Part shown: in pieces, positions 1-7,359 of the stretch
Position numbering within the stretch: the stretch's first letter is position 1
How the letters are laid out: the number at the start of each line of letters is the position of its first letter
Assembly (NCBI GenBank): GCA_910580205.1
Contig: CAJTVP010000031.1
Location: forward strand, 1 to 14,010
Length of the DNA stretch: 14,010 bases
Direction of reading: 5' to 3'
Source: an uncultured Eggerthellaceae bacterium
GTDB taxonomy: Bacteria > Actinomycetota > Coriobacteriia > Coriobacteriales > Eggerthellaceae
Notes under the pieces: generated by a model
Told to the model about the DNA's origin: nothing
Seen by the model: only the letters and a program-made list of their open reading frames with translations
Database searches by the model: none
Position numbers and translations under genes: made by a program

Positions 1-1553
1 TCTGACCTGCGGTTTCTTGGTCGCGGGGGCTGGATTTGAACCAACGACCTCCGGGATATGAGGGTGAGGTTGTTGGAGTTGGCGTTCTGACCTACATAAA
101 CTCCGCCCTCATCCCAGATCTCTTCTTGGGCGAAAGGCGTGAACAGCGCCACTTGATGAGTGAACAATCTTCGGGAATACGGGATGTGATCCACGCCTAG
201 AGGGAGGGACGCGTTGTAGCCAAGTTCCTGCATGCAATCCAGTTCGATGAGCGTGATGCCCCCTGACGCCGCTGCACGTGTCACTTTCTCTGCATGGTCG
301 CGGAGCTCTTCCACATCATCAGCCCAGATGAGCACCACGCCGGATGCTTCGAACTCGTGCTGTGGGTCGGTGTTCGTGCTTGACAGCTGTTCATCGGACA
401 CCTCTACGGCTTGCGCGTACTTCTTGATGAGCGGAGACACGATCTCCTGGTTGAAATGGCGATCGTGGGCTTTTTGCTGCTCTTTGATGATCTGATCATT
501 GATGTACATCCGCTTCCGATTGAGATCTTCACTGGATTTCTGCGGGCTGATCGGTTGAAGGTGCACTGATACGGCAAGAGGCATATCCAATGCCGCGATG
601 GCGGCGAGGCTTGAATCCTTGATCTTCCCGTAGGCGGATGAATCGAAAGCCAGGGCGCACATATAACGATGATCGGCGGGGATGTAGAAATAGTTCCCTT
701 GCGCTGATGGCGCGAAGTCTATGGACGGGGGCAAGACGCTTTCCAAAGGCGCAGGACCGCCGCCATACACGTAGTCCTCATAGGTGAACATGAAAGGGGA
801 GCCGGGGCGCGCTATGGATTGCGTGAGGCGTAGACGTGCGGCGCCGTCCAGGCTCTCTGAATCGGCCCCCATGGATTTGAGGCGGTCGGCAGCGTGATAC
901 GATGCTTGCGCCAGCTTCCTTTTCGCCTGAGCGTAATCCTCCGCTTTCGTAGCTATCGTCAGATAGCGCTCTTTGAGGAGGTTGGACACGCCTTTTTCCA
1001 TGAGGTCATTGAGGATCGCGTTGTATTCCTCCACATAGGGGGTGAGCGCGGGATCAACCGTCTTGTAGAACTCTTGATCCCCTGAACCGGTGCGGGACAA
1101 CCGACGGTTGACCAACGTCAATTGCAGCGCGTAATCCGGCGTGAAGCCATTCAGGAGGGCCGAGTATTCCGTAAGGAGCTTCACACGGCTCTCTTCTGGA
1201 GCGGATTGGTAGGTGATATCACGGAATGTGAGCGTTTGAGAGAACAGCCCTTCTTCGGTCTCCCAGATCCCATCTGAATAGGCTTTTTCCAATGAGATCG
1301 CATCAGCCAGATGGGATGCCTTGTGCCGTTTCTTCCGTTCGCGTCCATAATCTTCTCGAAGCGTAGTCTCCGGGTCCACGAGAGTGAGGTCTTTGGTGAG
1401 AGCGGCCTTGCGCTTCGCTTCCGCGCGTTGCTCGCGTTTGTCAGCTTTTATGAGCTTCTTGTACTCTCTTCTCTTCTCGCTGAGCTCCCGCTTGATGGCG
1501 CGTCTGGCTGCACGCTCTTGTTTCTTCCGGGCTTTCACCTCTCCGTTCTTCAT
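1..1553 (-). CDS. VirB4/TraE-like conjugation ATPase, N-terminal part only, interrupted by tRNA-Met fragment
   Basis: I translated this frame by hand. It opens with ATG at 1553-1551 and stays open to the window edge (517 codons seen). Residues 1-55 are a strongly charged Lys/Arg/Glu helix. Residues about 80-480 read like the N-terminal domain of the VirB4 ATPases of Gram-positive ICEs, including a GGVYVGQNANSNNLTLISRR stretch that in this family directly precedes the Walker A loop. No Walker A or B appears: from codon 498 the DNA becomes the 3' half of a tRNA-Met, translated as SLVQIQPPRPRNRR, which is tRNA sequence and not protein. VirB4 proteins normally run to roughly 600-850 residues and power pilus assembly and DNA transfer from the inner membrane, so this copy should be inactive. 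Its start overlaps the prgI stop as ATGA (translational coupling). VirB4-family call fairly sure; the rest of the gene, if it survives, is outside the window. Confidence 0.8.
   Translation of the reverse strand, partial: MKNGEVKARKKQERAARRAIKRELSEKRREYKKLIKADKREQRAEAKRKAALTKDLTLVDPETTLREDYGRERKKRHKASHLADAISLEKAYSDGIWETEEGLFSQTLTFRDITYQSAPEESRVKLLTEYSALLNGFTPDYALQLTLVNRRLSRTGSGDQEFYKTVDPALTPYVEEYNAILNDLMEKGVSNLLKERYLTIATKAEDYAQAKRKLAQASYHAADRLKSMGADSESLDGAARLRLTQSIARPGSPFMFTYEDYVYGGGPAPLESVLPPSIDFAPSAQGNYFYIPADHRYMCALAFDSSAYGKIKDSSLAAIAALDMPLAVSVHLQPISPQKSSEDLNRKRMYINDQIIKEQQKAHDRHFNQEIVSPLIKKYAQAVEVSDEQLSSTNTDPQHEFEASGVVLIWADDVEELRDHAEKVTRAAASGGITLIELDCMQELGYNASLPLGVDHIPYSRRLFTHQVALFTPFAQEEIWDEGGVYVGQNANSNNLTLISRRSLVQIQPPRPRNRRS
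18..62 (-). pseudogene. 3' half of a tRNA-Met gene (anticodon loop to CCA)
   Basis: Read on the minus strand, 62 to 18 gives the anticodon loop CTCATAT with CAT anticodon (58-60), the 3' anticodon stem CCCGG, variable loop AGGTC, a paired T-stem GTTGG/CCAGC around TTCAAAT, the 3' acceptor strand CCCCGCG, discriminator A and CCA. The 5' half is missing: upstream bases are VirB4 coding sequence and do not pair with the anticodon stem. Loop position 38 is T where initiator tRNAs almost always have A, so the T probably comes from the virB4 side. The CCCGGAGGTCG block suggests the initiator form. This is the shape of an integrase attachment-site remnant. Confidence 0.85.
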
Positions 1554-2041
1554 GCTTGCGCATCCTCCTTTTTCTGAGCGCTCCTTGTCCGCTCTTCCGA
1601 CTTCGCGCTCCTTAGCGCAGCGTCCAGGAGCGGCAGCGCGATCTCGGATTCACGGGTTTTCTTGGCTTTGGCGTATTCCTTGTAGATAGATGCCTTTCCG
1701 ACATCTGCTTTTCGGCTCTCGCTCGTGCGGATGATGTGCCGTCCCCCGAAGATGCAACGCAGCTTGTAAGGCAGCCATTCTTCGGGTTTGAGGCCCTTGT
1801 GGCTGTAAAATCCGGCGAAGAATCCAGGCGCTCCCACGAGCACCGGCAGCGTCGCTCCCAGGATCACCGGATCAACCCACCAGACGAACCCCAGATACAG
1901 CCCGATGGCGACAGCGCATCCGGCGGATGCTGCCAGGGCTTTGACCATGCGCGCGGGCATGGGGACCTTCCAGACGTTTATCGGCTTTTCGTATTGAGAG
2001 ACGTCTTCATAGACATTGGCGTCCAAACCCAGCCCTGCCAT
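1550..2041 (-). CDS. PrgI family (VirB3-like) membrane protein of the type IV secretion system
   Basis: The protein has 163 residues. It carries the family's N-terminal pattern of a short soluble start with a DVSQYEKPINVWKVP stretch, then two hydrophobic segments at about residues 34-54 and 58-78, then a basic, charged tail. PrgI proteins sit in the cytoplasmic membrane beside VirB4 and are the Gram-positive counterpart of VirB3. The start has an AGGGGCG ribosome site 4-5 bases upstream, and the gene follows the Maff2-like gene by 10 bases. Its stop overlaps the VirB4 start (ATGA). The position between a Maff2-like gene and virB4 is the standard order of Tn1549-type elements, which supports the call beyond the weak sequence motif. 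Confidence 0.75.
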   Translation of the reverse strand: MAGLGLDANVYEDVSQYEKPINVWKVPMPARMVKALAASAGCAVAIGLYLGFVWWVDPVILGATLPVLVGAPGFFAGFYSHKGLKPEEWLPYKLRCIFGGRHIIRTSESRKADVGKASIYKEYAKAKKTRESEIALPLLDAALRSAKSEERTRSAQKKEDAQA

Positions 2042-2051
2042 GGTGCGCCCC

Positions 2052-2282
2052 TTAGATGACTGCCCAAGAGGTGTCCACCATGGACAGCAGGAGGTTGCCT
2101 CCTACTACGATGATGATGCCGCCGATGATCCCCGCCACGCCTGGGGCGATGTCGGCGCCGGATGCTTGACCATGAGAAGAGGAAAGGCCGAGGCCGACTT
2201 GCACGATGCCCCAAACGGCGATGATGACGCCGAGCATGGTCACACCGCCATGCAGGACCGCTACGATGACGTCCAGATTCAT
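2052..2282 (-). CDS. Small two-helix membrane protein, Maff2/VirB2-like
   Basis: This 76-residue protein has two long hydrophobic segments at residues about 6-32 and 45-66, joined by a polar Ser/Gly-rich loop, and almost no charge. That size, topology and position (between the coupling protein and PrgI) match the Maff2/VirB2-like proteins of Gram-positive ICEs, proposed to be a pilin-like or channel component. I chose the ATG at 2282 and not the longer upstream frame because a GGAGGTG ribosome site lies 5-6 bases before it and the upstream extension is not protein-like. The region just upstream contains several hairpins. The assignment rests on topology and context, not on catalytic motifs. 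Confidence 0.65.
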   Translation of the reverse strand: MNLDVIVAVLHGGVTMLGVIIAVWGIVQVGLGLSSSHGQASGADIAPGVAGIIGGIIIVVGGNLLLSMVDTSWAVI

Positions 2283-2500
2283 ATGCGCACCTCCGTGTGC
2301 TTTTGTCCGGGCGCGCCACCCGCTGAGACAGCGGGTTGGTACGGCTGCGCCCTTTTGCCTTTTGGGCTTGCGCGGGGCTGGTACTCCCCGTGGCTCGCAA
2401 GCTGCTACATAAACATACAACCGTTTCTGACCAAAACTCGAAAATAGTGAAAAATAGTTCTTGCCCCTCTCTCAAGGCGGATGGTCGAAGCGGTTCTCCA
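2283..2500 (-). other. Structured 218-bp gap between traG and the Maff2-like gene
   Basis: This is the only long break in an otherwise tightly packed operon. It holds a perfect 8-bp hairpin ACCCGCTG/CAGCGGGT with a 3-base loop (2318-2336), a looser GCGCCC...GGGCTTGCGC structure (about 2348-2372), and CGGGG/CCCCG (2373-2390). No T-run follows any of them on the minus strand, so they look more like RNA processing, stabilising or attenuation structures than simple terminators. They could raise or lower the amount of the pilin-like product relative to the coupling protein. No gene is visible here. Confidence 0.45.
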
Positions 2501-5098
2501 TCATGCAGCCCTTTTCTTGGATCGTCCGCGTTCTTGGTATCCCTGCCACGTCCATGGCTCGTTGAAAAGAGGGGGGTGTGTGCCCTTCGGTCGCGGATGC
2601 TTCGTCGTGTCTGAATAGATATAGGGATAGAGCGGGTGCATATCCGTTTGGAACTTCCGGCCCTTGAAAGGTCGCTGGGCTGCGATCATGAGCATCCCTT
2701 CATCCGCATCCAGACGCCTCAGTTGATCCACGGTGACGAGGGAGCGTCCATGCCGTGACCTGTTCTTGCCCATGGAGTTCGAGATGGACACGGTCTTAGA
2801 AGTGGTGATCTCCTCAATGGTCTCCTCGCCCGCCAGCTCCTCAAGCCCTTTCAGCGTCTCTTCTGATGCTCCGCCCAAGAACAGGAGCTGTGAGCAGTTG
2901 TCACGGATGGTCGCAGCGTTGTCTCCATAACGTGCCGTCAATTGGTTGAGGGATTGGAGGAGGATGTGTATCACTATATCGCGGGAGCGCGTGGTAGCGA
3001 TTGTGCGCTCGAAGTTCGGGATCGTGGCTATGTTCGCGAGCTCATCCAGGACAAGATGAAGCTGACGTTCCAGCTTGCCGCCGTACACGCGGTTCGCCTT
3101 TTTCGCATTGAGCGTGATCGTTTGATAGATCATCATCGCGAACAGGAAATCGTAGGTATGGTCCATATCATCAACGATGCAGAAGATAGCGCGTCGGCGT
3201 CCTTTCTCGCCGAGGGACGCGAGGTCCATGGTGTCTTTCGCGGTCATATCCTGGACCTTTTTCGTATACATGTTGAGCATGTATGTGCCCACTGAGATCA
3301 GGATGGATTGCAACGTTTCCACGGCACCTTGGGTGTATGTTTTGTAACAATGCAGCGCGAAGGAACGCTTTGACGAATGCGCTCCCGCCGCCGTCGCATG
3401 CCGAGAGCGAGCGATATGGGCATCACGCAGCTTATGGGAGCGTTTCTTCAAGGGATCATAAGCAAGGCCGCTCTCCCACTCTTCCATGATGAGATCCATG
3501 CCGCTCTTGGTTCCCTGCATATCGACTTTCTCAAGCTCCATCAACTCCAGAAAGGCTCCGATGTTGCGGTCTTCGGGATCGGCGTACATCTCGAACATGA
3601 GAGAGACGTTCTTCGCGACGCAAAGGCGCACGGCGTTCTCCCAGAACGGATCATCAGGAGGGCGGTTGGGATCGCGCAGGTTAGCCACTTGGCATTCCAC
3701 GCAACGGATGAGCTCCACGGTATCCGGCACGCGCATCCGTCTCATGGGCGCTACCCACGTGAGGGTCGTTTTCGCGCCTGGCGGCATTTTGGCTGTGACG
3801 CTGATGACGCTGTGCGCTGTAGAGGCGTCTATGCGCGCTTCCTCTTCGATCATGAACAACCCGGCCCGTGTTGCATTCCCGTCGCCTGATACTGCGCGCT
3901 CGAAGTAGGGTCCGAAGTCGATGAAAGCATCAACCGTGCGCTCTTCTTCGCTTCGGTTCTCGAATGTTATGCTCACTTGCGCTTCGGTCTTGGTGTAGGA
4001 GTAGGTTTTCACCGCGTCTTCCCACTTGGGGCCGGTATAGCCGGTGTGCTCCAATCTTTCGAAGATCAGATCCAAATCCTTTGAATAGACCTCTTCGACG
4101 TTCCCCTTGTCGTCAATGCGTTCTTTGAGAGGGTCAAGATCCTGCGTTTTCACATTCACTATTGTTTCAAGGACGACTCCGTGCAAGCCAGGAGCTTCTT
4201 GCGGAGTTCCGAGTTGCGCATAGTCGTTCTTCGCTCGCGCTTTGTCGTTCAATGATCTTTTCTGCTCCGGACCCTCCGTTCCATCAACGCGCCAGCGGAT
4301 CAATGCGGTCTCACGGTCGATATCAGCGACGTCGGTCATTTGCACGGGGATGTTGAGGAATGGATTGTATTGGTCTTTGTCGAAGTTGATGCCATCGAAA
4401 ACGCTGATCTCATAACCTGCCGCTTCTAGAAGCCATCCGCACTCTCGCAGCGTGTCTCCCTTGGTGTCGATCACGAGCATATCTTTCGAGTTGTCTGGAA
4501 GGGGATCCGCATCTTGGTTTCGGATGATGGGTGGATATACCGGGTCGGTCTGTTTGGGATAGTAGTAGGGCAACGCGTTCCCGACCAGCTGCATAATGAG
4601 CGGCTCCACATAGCGGTACCCTTTGCCCGCACCGGTGGTTCCCACAACGCACGTGTTGAGCCAAGTCCCTTGAAGCTGTTTTCTCGTGGGGCCATCCACG
4701 GGCGTGATCGCGAGCCATGCATCATCAAGGTACGTGATGTTGTTGTAGGTCGTTTCCGTGTCCGCGACTTTCGCCAGCTCTTTCGCGGTGGCCCACCGGG
4801 CATCGCCATATTCGCGTCCGTAATCGAACTTGCCGACGCGCTCCGCCATGGTGATCGCGAGAAGGAGCATGGCGCATATGATGAGCACTGATACTCCGAC
4901 ATTGAACATGGAAGGAGGATATGCCCAGATGGTCAGAAGATCCGTCGCCTTCATTGCTTGGACGGTTTGGACAGCATCGATCATGCTTGCGCCATGTGAG
5001 TTTTTTTCGACGTAACCCACGAAGCAGTATGCTGCATATGCGATGATCGCGCCGAGCACGAGCGCGATCATCATTGCGCGATTTCTCTTCTCTTGCAT
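2501..5098 (-). CDS. VirD4/TraG-family type IV coupling protein with a large inserted domain
   Basis: The protein has 865 residues. Transmembrane segments lie at about 8-28 and 64-84. The nucleotide-binding core has Walker A GTTGAGKG at 153-160, a second conserved block MLVIDTKGD at 207-215, and Walker B LVLDELANI at 682-690, followed by FERTIATTRSRDIVIHILLQ and the QLTARYGDNAATIRDNC block typical of the family. These hexameric ATPases bring the relaxase-DNA complex to the secretion channel at the inner membrane. Usual length is about 550-650 residues. Here about 195 residues (261-455), beta-rich and charged, are inserted between the YNPF block and the segment PFWENAVRL. The start is one base after the stop of the upstream gene with no clear ribosome site, suggesting coupled translation. 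Family assignment is secure; the role of the insert is unknown. Confidence 0.92.
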   Translation of the reverse strand: MQEKRNRAMMIALVLGAIIAYAAYCFVGYVEKNSHGASMIDAVQTVQAMKATDLLTIWAYPPSMFNVGVSVLIICAMLLLAITMAERVGKFDYGREYGDARWATAKELAKVADTETTYNNITYLDDAWLAITPVDGPTRKQLQGTWLNTCVVGTTGAGKGYRYVEPLIMQLVGNALPYYYPKQTDPVYPPIIRNQDADPLPDNSKDMLVIDTKGDTLRECGWLLEAAGYEISVFDGINFDKDQYNPFLNIPVQMTDVADIDRETALIRWRVDGTEGPEQKRSLNDKARAKNDYAQLGTPQEAPGLHGVVLETIVNVKTQDLDPLKERIDDKGNVEEVYSKDLDLIFERLEHTGYTGPKWEDAVKTYSYTKTEAQVSITFENRSEEERTVDAFIDFGPYFERAVSGDGNATRAGLFMIEEEARIDASTAHSVISVTAKMPPGAKTTLTWVAPMRRMRVPDTVELIRCVECQVANLRDPNRPPDDPFWENAVRLCVAKNVSLMFEMYADPEDRNIGAFLELMELEKVDMQGTKSGMDLIMEEWESGLAYDPLKKRSHKLRDAHIARSRHATAAGAHSSKRSFALHCYKTYTQGAVETLQSILISVGTYMLNMYTKKVQDMTAKDTMDLASLGEKGRRRAIFCIVDDMDHTYDFLFAMMIYQTITLNAKKANRVYGGKLERQLHLVLDELANIATIPNFERTIATTRSRDIVIHILLQSLNQLTARYGDNAATIRDNCSQLLFLGGASEETLKGLEELAGEETIEEITTSKTVSISNSMGKNRSRHGRSLVTVDQLRRLDADEGMLMIAAQRPFKGRKFQTDMHPLYPYIYSDTTKHPRPKGTHPPLFNEPWTWQGYQERGRSKKRAA

Positions 5099-5099
5099 A

Positions 5100-6200
5100 T
5101 CAACGCGCTTTCATGGGGTTTGGGATGGTGTGACCCTGCTCCACCTTCAACTCTTTAGCGAGCTCCTGGGCGCGTTGCGTCACTTCGATCCGGTCAACGC
5201 TGCCCGCGTGCTCGCTGCCCAGCTTCCGTTCGGTTTCAGCTTTCTTCGAGCATTCCTCCATGCTTTGATGCACGGAATCGATCTCATCGACTTTCTCAAG
5301 ACCTGATGCGGCTGCTTGCATCACTGCTTGTTCTCCAGCCGGGCTCTTCACCCAAGACTCCACATCGGTCATGCTCGTGCACGCTTGCATCATTTCTTCT
5401 GAGCAGACAACATGCGCCACGCCGTCCTTTCCGCGCCATGCCTCCGCTTCTACGCCCTGGCTTTTCAATAGATCCCGCAGGCCATAGGCTTCTTTAAGAT
5501 CATCGACATCAACGGCCATCCAGCCGACCTCTCCGTCCGCATATCGGATCGCTGGTGTTTCGCGGGGTGTAGGAGTGTTGACTCCTTGACCGTTCAATCC
5601 ATAGGCAAGTTCATAGTCCTTCATGCCCTCCGATGTGATCCCCTGCTGGCTTCGTGCGATCTCGACAGCATCAATCCCGTAGTTCATGGTATAGACCGCA
5701 GCAGCTTCATCTGGTGATAGCGGCAGCCCTTCTGCCCCTCGTTCTGCATAGGCGCGTTTGTTGAAGGCTTCAAGATTGGGGAATCGGTCCATGGATAAGT
5801 GGCCGTTTTTGATGTAGGTTTCCGCGATCCGGCTGAGCGCTGGCGCGGCAGCGGGAGCTACCTCGATGCCCAGCTTTCCTTCAGATATATCCACAACATT
5901 GAAAGGGATATCCCTCCTAGCAAGAGGGTCGGTCACGATCGTTCCTCTTGGATCCCATTCAACTGTCGTGAATTCTAGAAGAGGGTTGCCTTTCTCGCCA
6001 GGCGTGAAGGGTGTCTCACGTGCTGCTTTGACCGTTGCAGCATCAAGGCGGAGCTGCTTGTCGGTTTTCGTAGCGTTTTGATCCGATCCGGATCTCGCTG
6101 ACCCCCTGCGACCATAGAAAGCTGTTCGCAAGAACAGCTCGGTCAGGCGTTCAGATGATCGGAGAAGCTCGCTTCCCGATTCGTCACCGAAATCAGCCAT
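5100..6200 (-). CDS. Unrecognised 366-residue ICE protein directly upstream of the coupling protein
   Basis: I do not recognise this gene with confidence. It is soluble, acidic, has no signal peptide or membrane segment, and ends in a Lys/Glu-rich probably helical tail (about 310-366). The N-terminus (DESGSELLRSSERLTELFLR) is a predicted amphipathic helix. A later segment (about 225-262, AVDVDDLKEAYGLRDLLKSQGVEAEAW) loosely resembles the C-terminal part of DUF3801/PcfB proteins, relaxosome accessory factors usually encoded right before the coupling protein. The position fits that role: its stop is one base from the traG start. The start at 6200 has an AGGGGG stretch 5-9 bases upstream. A PcfB-like function is inference from context plus weak similarity. 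Confidence 0.6.
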   Translation of the reverse strand: MADFGDESGSELLRSSERLTELFLRTAFYGRRGSARSGSDQNATKTDKQLRLDAATVKAARETPFTPGEKGNPLLEFTTVEWDPRGTIVTDPLARRDIPFNVVDISEGKLGIEVAPAAAPALSRIAETYIKNGHLSMDRFPNLEAFNKRAYAERGAEGLPLSPDEAAAVYTMNYGIDAVEIARSQQGITSEGMKDYELAYGLNGQGVNTPTPRETPAIRYADGEVGWMAVDVDDLKEAYGLRDLLKSQGVEAEAWRGKDGVAHVVCSEEMMQACTSMTDVESWVKSPAGEQAVMQAAASGLEKVDEIDSVHQSMEECSKKAETERKLGSEHAGSVDRIEVTQRAQELAKELKVEQGHTIPNPMKAR

Positions 6201-6216
6201 GCATGCCCCCTGTTCC

Positions 6217-6528
6217 TCATACGAATCTCACGAAGACCCGATGAATGCGGTCTTTCGGGTCTTCTCTCATCAATGCTGTTTTGCCAAGACGCTCAGCGCA
6301 GACCAAGGCAACGTATCCCTGGATGCGCTCTCCCCGTTTGGGAGCGCGTTTGACCAGATAGCCAGCCCGGCAGAGCTCCACCATGCTCTGTTCCATCCGC
6401 TCTTCTCCCAGTCCGTATCTCCGCAGCAGTTGCGCGCGTTTGATAGGGGTGGCCTCTTCGCAGGCCAAGAGCGTATGTAACAGGCGCATGGCGCGTAATT
6501 TCATATGCTTGTCTTTCCGATAATCCAT
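6217..6528 (-). CDS. Small winged-helix-like protein of the replication/transfer operon
   Basis: This 103-residue basic protein begins after 15 bases of spacing from the helicase-loader gene and ends 16 bases before the next. Residues about 10-62 have a helix-turn-helix rhythm (LLHTLLACEE, RAQLLRRYGLGEERMEQSMVELCRAGYLVKR) followed by a hairpin-like segment that would form the wing. It is probably a DNA-binding regulator or replication accessory protein. An alternative start at 6504 has its own GGAAAG site, which would remove the first eight residues. A second frame overlapping this one (start at 6547, ATGA-overlapped with the upstream stop) gives low-complexity residues and I take it as a shadow. 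The exact target is unknown. Confidence 0.6.
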   Translation of the reverse strand: MDYRKDKHMKLRAMRLLHTLLACEEATPIKRAQLLRRYGLGEERMEQSMVELCRAGYLVKRAPKRGERIQGYVALVCAERLGKTALMREDPKDRIHRVFVRFV

Positions 6529-6543
6529 TCGTCCCTGTGCCTT

Positions 6544-7359
6544 TCATTTTTCGCGATCGCTCGCGCCGTATAGAACATCCAGCATGGCCTCGTAATCCCT
6601 CTCTGTGCTCTCACGCACATGCTCGAACTCCACCGGCAGGCATGCCTCCAAGATCCGCCCGTACAAACGTCGCGTCATGAGATCCGTTCCGGCCCGTTTC
6701 GCCATGGAGTCAGGGGTGAGATTCGTGGTGATGAGAAGGGGTGCGCCGGATGTCGTCCTTGCGTCGATGGCCCCAAAGATCACCTCTTGGGCATAGGTGG
6801 TGTTGCGTTCTGCGCCCAGATCATCAAGAACGAAAAGATCGCACTTCTTGATGGCCTTGCTCAGATACGTTCGCTCCGAGAACCCATCAGCATCGTAGGT
6901 TTGCATAAGCTCGGTCACGGACCGGAACGTCACCCTCCATCCATCTGCCGCTAGGGCCTGGGATACCGCCTCAGCCGCGAATGTCTTTCCCTGGCGCGTG
7001 TCTCCATAGAGGAGAAGTCCGTTTACCTGCTCGCGCGACGCTTCTGCGAAGCGCTTCGCATATCGGAGGCAGACATCCATGGCCGCCGCATTGCGCCCAT
7101 CGGCTTTTGCGAAATCCCCCCTCAGCGACCTGTTGAGAGCGTCCACCTTCTTGGGCATTCGAGGAGAGCGCCGGGCCGCTTTTTCCCGATCGCACCGGCA
7201 TTGAGCCGGGCCATCGCAAAGCACGCGCTCTTTGCCGTTCTGGACCATGGTCAACAGCAAGTCCGTCGCCTCACCGCACACTGGGCATGTTGAACGCACT
7301 TCGCGCTTGGAGAACGGGTTGAGCTTCTCAAGAGCCGAACTAAGCTGCATCCGCGTCAC
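6544..7359 (-). CDS. DnaC/DnaI-type helicase-loader ATPase
   Basis: The protein has 271 residues. The N-terminus carries a zinc-binding-like cluster CPVC (25-28) with further cysteines at 48, 54 and 56. The AAA+ core follows: Walker A GDTRQGKT (119-126), Walker B LFVLDDLGAE (175-184), sensor-1 LLITTNL (208-214), and a C-terminal RRLYGRILE segment (230-238) that supplies the likely arginine finger. DnaC/DnaI proteins load the replicative helicase at an origin. The Walker A third residue is Arg where most relatives have Gly, though the G-x4-GKT pattern is kept. The gene overlaps the upstream replisome organiser by 20 bases, the usual pairing for plasmid- and phage-type initiation modules, so this element probably replicates autonomously when excised. 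Confidence 0.88.
   Translation of the reverse strand: MTRMQLSSALEKLNPFSKREVRSTCPVCGEATDLLLTMVQNGKERVLCDGPAQCRCDREKAARRSPRMPKKVDALNRSLRGDFAKADGRNAAAMDVCLRYAKRFAEASREQVNGLLLYGDTRQGKTFAAEAVSQALAADGWRVTFRSVTELMQTYDADGFSERTYLSKAIKKCDLFVLDDLGAERNTTYAQEVIFGAIDARTTSGAPLLITTNLTPDSMAKRAGTDLMTRRLYGRILEACLPVEFEHVRESTERDYEAMLDVLYGASDREK

Noticed and set aside
232..1577. Several plus-strand ORFs of 60-100 codons
   Set aside because: They lie opposite the VirB4-like frame, have low-complexity Ser/Arg/Leu-rich translations and no ribosome sites.
1978..2475. 165-codon minus-strand ORF overlapping the Maff2-like gene
   Set aside because: Arg/His/Ser-rich shadow frame of the pilin-like gene; the other frame has a proper ribosome site and two clean membrane helices.
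6293..6547. 84-codon minus-strand ORF whose start overlaps the helicase-loader stop as ATGA
   Set aside because: The overlap is tempting, but the translation is Arg/Gly/Thr-rich without domain character, while the competing frame (6217-6528) looks like a winged helix.
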